DNA of 64,000 nt. Source: Collinsella sp. TF06-26 (lineage in GTDB: Bacteria; Actinomycetota; Coriobacteriia; Coriobacteriales; Coriobacteriaceae). The stretch lies in NCBI RefSeq assembly GCF_002232035.1, contig NZ_NKXR01000012.1:1-64000 (forward strand). Direction: 5' to 3'. The stretch's first letter is position 1; every line of letters starts with the position of its first letter. Of this stretch, positions 1-5,677 are shown piece after piece. The translations under genes were made by a program, and so were the position numbers. The notes below the pieces were generated by a model. It saw only the letters and a list, made by a program, of their open reading frames with translations. It did not search any database and was not told where the DNA came from.

Positions 1-247
1 CGGCTGATCCGGTCCGACCGGGCCGCGCGGCAAGGAGATATATTGCCAGACCGCGAAGCCCTGTGGGTCGTCAATTCCACTCTTCACAAGTCCTACACAA
101 CATATCGCTTTCTATAGCTAATAGAAAGACTGGTGCGGATCTTCCGCACGTATCAGATGATGACCCTTTGGTTTAGAAATATATAGAGATCGGTCACCTG
201 TAAGTGTCTATCTACCCGCGCTTTTAGCAATGTAAACCGCGCTTCAG
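1..247. other. Left-edge intergenic DNA with two adjacent hairpins
   Basis: No convincing gene is visible. Two reading frames on the plus strand are open from the window edge (to about 117 and 173), but neither gives a recognisable protein. Two perfect inverted repeats sit side by side. CTTTCTAT/ATAGAAAG lies at 108-128 with a 5-nt loop, and GTGCGGA/TCCGCAC lies at 133-149 with a 3-nt loop. They could be an operator pair, or the end of a transcription unit to the left of the window. Their role is unknown. Confidence 0.4.
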
Positions 248-287
248 ATAAAAAGAGGGAGCGCCGCGCACAACGCGACACTCCCCT
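248..287 (-). terminator. Rho-independent terminator of the infC-rpmI-rplT operon
   Basis: Read on the minus strand, GGGAGTGTCGCG pairs with CGCGGCGCTCCC across a 5-nt loop, with two internal mismatches, and is followed by a T-rich tract. It starts about 20 nt after the rplT stop codon, as expected for the end of this ribosomal operon. Confidence 0.8.
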
Positions 288-306
288 AGCGATTCAAGAG
301 AATCTA

Positions 307-666
307 TTAGGCCTCGAGAGCCTTCTTGGCAATGGCAGCCAGCTCGTTGAAGGACTCGATGTCCTCGTAAGCCATCTGAGCCAGGACCTTGCGGTCGAGC
401 TCGATGCCGGCAACCTTCAGGCCGTGCATGAACTGAGAGTAAGAGATGTCGTTCAGGCGAGCAGCAGCGTTGATACGGGTGATCCAGAGAGAACGGATCT
501 CGCGCTTCTTGTTGCGGCGATCACGATACTGATACTGCAGGGAGTGCTGGACCTGCTCTTTAGCATGCTTGTAAGTACGCGAAGCGGCACCGTAGTAACC
601 CTTCGCACGGTGCATAACGGTACGGCGCTTCTTCTTGGCGGCAACAGCGCGCTTAATACGTGCCAT
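307..666 (-). CDS. rplT: 50S ribosomal protein L20
   Basis: This 119-residue protein matches L20 over its whole length: a very basic N-terminal extension (MARIKRAVAAKKKRR, then HRAKGYYGAASRTYKHAKEQV) and the globular RNA-binding C-terminus (WITRINAAARLNDISYSQF). L20 binds 23S rRNA domain II early in 50S assembly, and in other bacteria represses its own operon. The start follows AGGAG by about 10 nt. It is the last gene of infC-rpmI-rplT, 46 nt downstream of rpmI, and is followed by a terminator. The identification is secure. Confidence 0.98.
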   Translation of the reverse strand: MARIKRAVAAKKKRRTVMHRAKGYYGAASRTYKHAKEQVQHSLQYQYRDRRNKKREIRSLWITRINAAARLNDISYSQFMHGLKVAGIELDRKVLAQMAYEDIESFNELAAIAKKALEA

Positions 667-712
667 GTTCTATCAACTCCTAGACGGTAAAACGAAAAAC
701 GGGAACGCGAAC

Positions 713-904
713 TTAGGCGAGACGCGACTTGATGACCTTGCGGTCGGCAGCGGCGATCTCGGTCTCCTGACGGAAGCCACGCTTACGCTTGGTGGACTTC
801 TTGCTCAGGATGTGGCTCTTGAAAGCCTTGGCGCGCATAAGCTTGCCGGTACCAGTCTTGCGGAAACGCTTCTTGGTGCCGCTGTGGGACTTCATCTTAG
901 GCAT
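713..904 (-). CDS. rpmI: 50S ribosomal protein L35
   Basis: This 63-residue, highly basic protein has the L35 hallmarks: the start [21 protein letters not shown] followed by a KAFKSHIL block. L35 is a small component of the large subunit. AAGGAG lies 6 nt before the ATG. It sits between infC (32 nt upstream) and rplT in the classical order and on the same strand, so the three are almost certainly co-transcribed. Length and composition are normal for the family. Confidence 0.97.
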   Translation of the reverse strand: MPKMKSHSGTKKRFRKTGTGKLMRAKAFKSHILSKKSTKRKRGFRQETEIAAADRKVIKSRLA

Positions 905-936
905 GAAATACTCCTTAATCGGTTACAGAACACTAG

Positions 937-1491
937 TTACTTGCTATCGCTTGCCGCTTTATCCTCATCGAAGGCGCCCTTAATCGGGGCGAGCAGCATA
1001 AGCATGTTACGGCCTTCCATCTTAGGCTTGGACTCGACCGTAGCGTAAGGCTTGAGATCCTCGGCGAGACGCTCGAGAACGTTAAGGCCCTGCTCCGGGT
1101 GAGCCATCTCACGGCCGCGGAACATGATGGTGATCTTAACGCGTGCGCCCTTCTTGAGGAAACGCAGAACGTGGCCCTTCTTGGTCTCGTAGTCGCCAAC
1201 GTCGATCTTGGGTCGGAACTTCATTTCCTTGACCTCGACCTTGGACTGGTTCTTACGAGCAGCCTTGGCCTTCATGGCCTGCTGGTACTTGAACTTACCG
1301 TAGTCCATGACCTTGCAGACCGGCGGCTCCGCGTTGGGAGCGATCTCGACCAGGTCGAGACCCTGATCGTCGGCGACGCGCTGGGCATCGCGGATGGCGA
1401 ACAGGCCGAGCTGAGAGCCATCGACGCCAATCAAACGACACGAAGATGCAGTGATCTCGTCGTTGATGCGGGTGTCATCAGACTTAGCTAT
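937..1491 (-). CDS. infC: Translation initiation factor IF-3, probable AUA start
   Basis: IF-3 binds the 30S subunit, prevents premature 50S joining and proofreads the start codon and initiator tRNA. The N-domain (TRINDEI...GSQLG) and C-domain (KEMKFRPKIDVGDYETK, IMFRGREMAHPEQG) are both complete. The frame stays open to an ATG at 1506, but that ATG has only a T-run upstream. The strong GGAGG lies inside the frame after that ATG, 8 nt before an ATA codon at 1489-1491, so translation probably starts there (184 residues, MAKSDDTRIN...). Rare start codons (AUU, AUC) are a known device for IF-3 autoregulation. The identity is certain; the start is an inference. Confidence 0.9.
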   Translation of the reverse strand: MAKSDDTRINDEITASSCRLIGVDGSQLGLFAIRDAQRVADDQGLDLVEIAPNAEPPVCKVMDYGKFKYQQAMKAKAARKNQSKVEVKEMKFRPKIDVGDYETKKGHVLRFLKKGARVKITIMFRGREMAHPEQGLNVLERLAEDLKPYATVESKPKMEGRNMLMLLAPIKGAFDEDKAASDSK

Positions 1492-1510
1492 TTTCCCTAC
1501 CTCCATTCAT

Positions 1511-1575
1511 AAAAAAATAACCCGGCGCTTCTCAGCAACCAGGTCGTACACATAGACTTCCTCGATTTGAGGAAG
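1511..1575 (-). promoter_or_regulatory. infC leader with two hairpins and a T-run (attenuator candidate)
   Basis: On the minus strand the leader first shows CTTCCTC/GAGGAAG, a perfect 7-bp stem with a 5-nt loop (1557-1575). A second hairpin pairs ACCTGGT with GCCGGGT (1520-1544). It is followed at once by a run of seven T (1511-1517) just before the infC coding region. A terminator-like structure directly upstream of infC suggests attenuation of the operon, as known for L20/IF-3 leaders in other bacteria. No L20-binding consensus was verified. Confidence 0.55.
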
Positions 1576-1708
1576 GGAATCTAAGTTGTATGACCAGTCA
1601 GCTGCTCATTGGCGCCAAAAGGTGGGAACCCTCAGGTTCCTCTTTAGGGCATTGCGGGAACAACGCCTTGCGAATAATAACACGTACAGCGCGTTATCAC
1701 ATTACGTA

Positions 1709-1776
1709 CACGAAAAAGGGACCTTGACCCCCTTGAACGCTCGCTTGCATGTATGGTGCTCGAGGCGAGACTCGAA
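1709..1776. repeat. Direct repeat containing a copy of the tRNA-Leu 3' end and terminator
   Basis: This stretch matches 1892-1960 closely (about 68 nt, a few substitutions and one indel). Its right-hand 23 nt copy the last bases of the tRNA-Leu gene including CCA, with one C-to-T change. Its left part copies the poly-A/C-rich block that forms the tRNA terminator on the minus strand. It looks like an att-type duplication or a collapsed tandem tRNA copy. Confidence 0.75.
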
Positions 1777-1784
1777 GGGCCTTC

Positions 1785-1860
1785 GCTTCGCGAAGCCCCG
1801 GGCTTCGGGCGCGTGGCGCCCTCGCCACGCTCCGCTACAAACAGGCCACAGGCCTGTTTG
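1785..1860. repeat. Cluster of four palindromes downstream of tRNA-Leu
   Basis: Four inverted repeats follow one another. They are GCTTCGCGAAGC (1785-1796), CGAAGCCC/GGGCTTCG with a 1-nt loop (1791-1807), GCGTGGCG/CGCCACGC (1811-1830), and CAAACAGGCC/GGCCTGTTTG with a 3-nt loop (1838-1860). The first two overlap, so alternative folds are possible. The density resembles REP/BIME-type extragenic elements. No gene is present. Confidence 0.75.
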
Positions 1861-1891
1861 CTTAACGCTTCGCGCGCTCACGCGAGTTCGG

Positions 1892-1960
1892 CACGAAAAA
1901 GGGGGCCGCAACCCCCTTGAACGCTCACTTGCATGTATGGTGCCCGAGGCGAGACTCGAA
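1892..1960. repeat. Second copy of the tRNA-tail direct repeat
   Basis: This is the partner of 1709-1776. It contains the genuine 3' end of tRNA-Leu (1938-1960). It also holds a strong minus-strand terminator in which GGGGG and CCCCC form a stem, with the T-run at 1896-1900. Confidence 0.75.
1896..1918 (-). terminator. Terminator of tRNA-Leu
   Basis: Read on the minus strand, GGGGG, the loop TTGCGG and CCCCC are followed by TTTTT, about 20 nt after the tRNA 3' end. Confidence 0.75.
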
Positions 1961-2024
1961 CTCGCACGTTGTTGCCAACGGTGGATTTTGAGTCCACTGC
2001 GTCTGCCAATTCCGCCACTCGGGC
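1938..2024 (-). tRNA. tRNA-Leu (anticodon CAA)
   Basis: The minus strand folds as a class II tRNA. The acceptor stem is GCCCGAG/CTCGGGC, the D-arm has GGCAGAC, and the anticodon stem GTGGA/TCCAC encloses the loop CTCAAAA with anticodon CAA, reading UUG. A long variable arm and the T-arm GCGAGTTCGAGTCTCGC follow. The 3' CCA is encoded (plus-strand TGG at 1938-1940). The gene is 87 nt long. Leucine identity follows from the anticodon and the long variable arm. Confidence 0.96.
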
Positions 2025-2063
2025 ACGCAATGCGTGAGTTAGTTTATCACAGCTTTCTACCGA

Positions 2064-3497
2064 TTAGTCCGAAAATGGAACTTCGAGCATTTCGATGAGT
2101 TCGACCGTGCGGAGCATCTCGCGCCGACGGCATCCGCGACCGTCGACCGAAGCCTCACCCATCTGGTTATCGTAAGGGTCCTCGCGCATGCCGTCGAAAG
2201 AGGGCTCAAACTCTGCCTGGAATCGATTGTTGGCCACCATACGCCACGGGTCGAGATTGCCAAAGTAGTGACGGCGGCGCCACTCCTCCCCCATCCTGCG
2301 AGCAGAAGATCCAAATGACACGTCGGCGTTGAGCCATCCGGTCTGCGGCGTATAGAACTCTGCCCAGTCGTGCGACCCCACCGAATCGGGCGCAACATAC
2401 AGGCCGCTCTGCCAACGGGCAGGCACGCCCGCGATACGGCACATGGTGATAAACGTGAGCGCCATAACGCCGCAATCGCCGCGGAGCGAATGCGCGCAGT
2501 CATCGGCAATAGATCCCAAAAGCAAGTACGGCGGCTGATAGCGATAGTCGATGTACTGCGTCAGGTAATCATAGATAGCACGGGCGCGATCGAGCGGATC
2601 CTCGAGCCCGTCAATGACACGGGCTGTCAGCTGCTGTAGATACGGCGTGAATGCAATGTGCGGACGGTCCTCGGAGGTGTCCACGGGCAGTGGCGTGTCC
2701 ATGCAAGGATGCACCGGAAGCGCACCCCCATAGACATCACGATAAGCGGCATCAATTTGATAGCGATAGGTCACCGAGAATGAGCGCTCACTCGAAGAAG
2801 ACCACGAGGCGGTACGCGCCGAAGCATTCGCGGGGGCAACAGCACCCTCCGGCGTCATATCGAGAACCTCGATATGAGACTGTTGACGACAGGCGGCGGC
2901 AACGGGTAGCCACGCGCGAACGGTCTCCCCTTCCAGAGCGCCGGGGACAGACACGGACGCTTTAAGCGTAATGACGCGAGCCAATCCGTTTTGTGACTCC
3001 ATCTCCTTGAGCATCTCGTTGCGCAGTGCTATTCCGTCCGTAGAATCGGGCCGCATGCCGGGAACCTCTTTGGGATATACGCGAAGCGAATCGAGGAAGT
3101 TGTCGAGAACGAACAGTTCGCCATCGATAAAGCGCCAGTCAATACGCTTACGATTAATCAGGTCATCAAACTGCTCTTCGGTAAACTCTGGCCACTCCTC
3201 GCGAATCATCGCAATAGCCTGGTCGCGCGACACCGAAAAATGAAGCGGCGTCTCGAGCATGCGATACCGCTCGGCACGAACACAAGCAGCCAGCGAAGGC
3301 TCGGAGTTCTGCTCCAAAAGGCGATCGCAGGCAGCAACAGCCTGCGTCAAATACCCGGCATCCATAAGACGAAGAATCTCGGGCGGCAGTCCAACATCGA
3401 GATGACGAAAGTCATCACAGCAAACATCAGCAGAGCAACCAACTGGACCCTCGTCAATAACCTTCCCATCCGAAGGCAGCACATTAATAACAGCCAT
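2064..3497 (-). CDS. Transglutaminase-like (papain-fold) domain protein
   Basis: This 477-residue protein has a C-terminal transglutaminase-like core. The catalytic triad is readable as Cys342 in LRGDCGVM, His376 in GSHDWAEF and Asp392 in NADVSFG. Such domains act as peptidases or peptide-crosslinking enzymes; the substrate cannot be told. No signal peptide or membrane segment is evident, so it is probably cytoplasmic. The N-terminal 250 residues are not recognised. The ATG at 3497 is preferred because GGAG lies 7 nt upstream; an in-frame GTG at 3515 lacks one. The gene is monocistronic, with tRNA-Leu downstream on the same strand. Confidence 0.85.
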   Translation of the reverse strand: MAVINVLPSDGKVIDEGPVGCSADVCCDDFRHLDVGLPPEILRLMDAGYLTQAVAACDRLLEQNSEPSLAACVRAERYRMLETPLHFSVSRDQAIAMIREEWPEFTEEQFDDLINRKRIDWRFIDGELFVLDNFLDSLRVYPKEVPGMRPDSTDGIALRNEMLKEMESQNGLARVITLKASVSVPGALEGETVRAWLPVAAACRQQSHIEVLDMTPEGAVAPANASARTASWSSSSERSFSVTYRYQIDAAYRDVYGGALPVHPCMDTPLPVDTSEDRPHIAFTPYLQQLTARVIDGLEDPLDRARAIYDYLTQYIDYRYQPPYLLLGSIADDCAHSLRGDCGVMALTFITMCRIAGVPARWQSGLYVAPDSVGSHDWAEFYTPQTGWLNADVSFGSSARRMGEEWRRRHYFGNLDPWRMVANNRFQAEFEPSFDGMREDPYDNQMGEASVDGRGCRRREMLRTVELIEMLEVPFSD

Positions 3498-3614
3498 ACC
3501 AAAACTCCAAGTCACTAGAACGCTTGAAGCCCATTGTAGCGAGATAAAAAGAAAGCCCCAACAAGGGAGCCATCAACACCGCTGAACGGTAACCATATAA
3601 CTAAAATCAGACCA

Positions 3615-3789
3615 GTAACCCTGTAGCAAGTTAACAAAGGAGGCCCCGTTTCCCCGGAGCTGATTCCGTCGCGCGACTTCTGGCAAAGCCAGTAGCCATC
3701 TTAATTCAGACTCGTAACCCTGCGGCGTTAAACGAAGGAAGCCCCGTCCCCCGGAGCTGTTTTCTTGGCGCGACTTCTGGCAAAGCCAG
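3615..3789. repeat. Two imperfect direct repeats of about 77 bp
   Basis: Copies at 3615-3692 and 3714-3789 share the order GTAACCCTG, GGCCCCGT or AGCCCCGT, CCCCGGAGCTG, GCGCGACTTCTGGCAAAGCCAG. Each carries an internal CTGGC/GCCAG hairpin with loop AAA. The gene-free gap 3498-3848 consists mostly of these copies plus the large hairpin described separately. Confidence 0.75.
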
Positions 3790-3828
3790 GTGAGCGCAAA
3801 GGAAACAGTGTAGGGGGACGGGGCTTCC
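3737..3828. repeat. Nested long inverted repeat after fba
   Basis: A perfect 16-bp outer arm, GGAAGCCCCGTCCCCC (3737-3752), pairs with 3813-3828. Inside are CTGTTT/AAACAG, GCGC/GCGC and CTGGC/GCCAG (3777-3789), so the 92-nt unit can fold as one long nested hairpin. It begins 20 nt past the fba stop and could end or stabilise fba mRNA. A proper T-run is lacking, and its right half overlaps the second direct repeat. Confidence 0.75.
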
Positions 3829-3848
3829 GGCGGGAAGTTTAGCGACGC

Positions 3849-4715
3849 TTACGCCTTGTTGACGGAGCCAAACTCCTCCATGAGCTCCTTGGTGCGGGCA
3901 ACGATGTTGTCGCGACCAGGCTTGAGGAGCTTGCGGGGGTCAAAGCCCTTGCCCTGCTGATCCTTGCCAGCCTCGATGTACTCGCGGACGCCCTTGGCGA
4001 AGACGAGCTGCAGGTCGGTGTTGACGTTGATCTTGGAGATGCCCAGGGAGATGGCCTTCTTGATCTGATCCTCGGGGATGCCGGTGCCACCGTGCAGAAC
4101 GAGGGGCAGGTCACCGGTCTGGGCCTTAATCTCGCCCAGACGCTCGAAGGAAAGACCAGCCCAGTCGGCGGGGTACACGCCGTGGATGTTGCCGATGCCG
4201 CAGGCGAGGAAGTCGACACCCAGGTCAGCGATCTGCTTGCACTCAGCAGGATCAGCGAGCTCGCCGCTGGAGGTCACGCCGTCCTCGGTGCCGCCGATGC
4301 CGCCGACCTCGGCCTCGATGGACATGCCCTTGGAGTGAGCAAGCTCAACGAGCTCCTTGGTGCGGTCGAGGTTAAGCTGGAAGGTCTCCTCGTGAGAGCC
4401 GTCATACATGATGGACGTGAAGCCGGCCTCGATGCACTTGAAGCAGTCCTCGTAAGAACCGTGATCGAGGTGAAGGGCGACGGGAACGGTAACGCCCGTG
4501 GCCTCGACGGCAGCCTTGACCATGTCGGCGCAGACCTTGAAACCGCCCATCCACTTAGCGGCACCAGCGGTGCACTGAAGGATCAGCGGAGACTTGGCCT
4601 CCTCGGCGGCCTGGAGAATAGCCAGGGTCCACTCGAGGTTGTTGGTGTTGAAGGCACCAAGACCGTACTTGCCGGCCTCGGCCTTCTTGAGCATGTCTGC
4701 TGCGTTGACGAGCAT
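3849..4715 (-). CDS. fba: Class II fructose-1,6-bisphosphate aldolase
   Basis: This Zn-dependent enzyme interconverts fructose-1,6-bisphosphate with dihydroxyacetone phosphate and glyceraldehyde-3-phosphate in glycolysis and gluconeogenesis. In 288 residues it shows the class II signatures HLDHGS (metal His near 82-85), EAEVGGIGGTEDG, the glycine loop LVLHGGTGIP, and SKINVNTDLQ. The start is the ATG at 4715, because AGGAGG lies 9 nt upstream; the frame continues upstream without a better site. Class I and tagatose-bisphosphate aldolases are close alternatives, but the motifs and length fit Fba. The gene is monocistronic. Confidence 0.93.
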   Translation of the reverse strand: MLVNAADMLKKAEAGKYGLGAFNTNNLEWTLAILQAAEEAKSPLILQCTAGAAKWMGGFKVCADMVKAAVEATGVTVPVALHLDHGSYEDCFKCIEAGFTSIMYDGSHEETFQLNLDRTKELVELAHSKGMSIEAEVGGIGGTEDGVTSSGELADPAECKQIADLGVDFLACGIGNIHGVYPADWAGLSFERLGEIKAQTGDLPLVLHGGTGIPEDQIKKAISLGISKINVNTDLQLVFAKGVREYIEAGKDQQGKGFDPRKLLKPGRDNIVARTKELMEEFGSVNKA

Positions 4716-4909
4716 AAAAGAAACCTCCTGTAAGGTTGCTCCGATAACGCCTGAGATTTTACCACGGCGCACCCGAGCATAAACGTTCGTTTGTTCACGA
4801 ATATCGTCCAAACAGACTTTTTTGACCGTTTGCCCTACGAAATCGACCCGTTGGGGAAAAATAGCTTGACGTTTGGACGCTTCTCGTGCTTCAAAAGCCG
4901 ACTATTAAG

Positions 4910-5593
4910 CTAAATCTGCATGAAAGGGTTCTGCATGAGCTCGCGTGCCATGGTGGTCGAATCGCCATGACCGGTTAGGCAAACGGTATCGGGCGGGAGA
5001 AGCCGGGCGAGCTTGGAGAGCGAGCGCAGAATCGCCGCCTCGTCTCCTCCAGAAAGATCGGTGCGGCCGTGCCCACCCGGAAACAGGGTGTCGCCCACAA
5101 AGGCAATGTTCCCCTGCTCGGTGGCAGCAAACAAGACGATCCCGCCCGGCGTATGCCCTGGCGTCTCGATCACCTGCAGGTAGATATCGCCCACCTTGAT
5201 AGCATCTCCCTCGGCGAGCAGGTGCGTCGGCTCCCCGGGGTCAGGCGTCTCAATGCCCCACATAGCTCGCTGTTCCTCGATGTTCGCATGCGGCACCGCC
5301 ACATCCTTAGCACACAGCTCATACTGGCAGCCCTCGCCAACGGTGGTTCGCACGCCTGCAACACCACCAACATGATCGGCATGGCCATGAGTGCATACGG
5401 CGCCAAACACGCGTACGCCGGGATGCTCGGCTCGAATATGCTCCACCAGGCGTTCGCCTTCCCATGCGGGATCGATAATCACGCACTCATTGTCCGAAAT
5501 AACAGCATAGCTATTGGTCTGAATGGGACCGTTTACGAGCGTCTCGATCTCGACCGATCCCTTGGGAGTTAAATCCAAGGACACAGCACTCAT
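4910..5593 (-). CDS. MBL-fold metallo-hydrolase (glyoxalase II-like)
   Basis: This 227-residue protein has the metallo-beta-lactamase-fold motif THGHADH (His69, His71, Asp73, His74), then TPGHTPGG, GDTLFPGGHGRTD and a C-terminal LTGHGDSTT. These are the metal ligands of the hydroxyacylglutathione hydrolase (GloB) branch. Members hydrolyse thioesters such as S-lactoylglutathione, but many have unknown substrates, and Coriobacteria lack an obvious glutathione system. The start follows GAGGAGAGGG. It lies downstream of rel, separated by a hairpin at 5614-5641. Confidence 0.85.
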   Translation of the reverse strand: MSAVSLDLTPKGSVEIETLVNGPIQTNSYAVISDNECVIIDPAWEGERLVEHIRAEHPGVRVFGAVCTHGHADHVGGVAGVRTTVGEGCQYELCAKDVAVPHANIEEQRAMWGIETPDPGEPTHLLAEGDAIKVGDIYLQVIETPGHTPGGIVLFAATEQGNIAFVGDTLFPGGHGRTDLSGGDEAAILRSLSKLARLLPPDTVCLTGHGDSTTMARELMQNPFMQI

Positions 5594-5613
5594 GTCCCTC
5601 TCCTCTCTATAGA

Positions 5614-5641
5614 ACTCGAGGCATCAAACGATGCCTCGAGT
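5614..5641. terminator. Perfect 12-bp hairpin between rel and the MBL gene
   Basis: ACTCGAGGCATC pairs perfectly with GATGCCTCGAGT across an AAAC loop. It lies between the rel stop and the start of the MBL gene on the same strand. There is no clear T-run on the minus side, so it is either a weak terminator or an mRNA-processing hairpin. Confidence 0.55.
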
Positions 5642-5677
5642 GTAGCGAATATCGATAATGTGACACGTTCGTCGCGA

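Noticed and set aside
1586-2098. 170-residue plus-strand open frame
   Set aside because: It covers the tRNA-Leu gene, its duplicated tail and the palindrome cluster and has no coding character.
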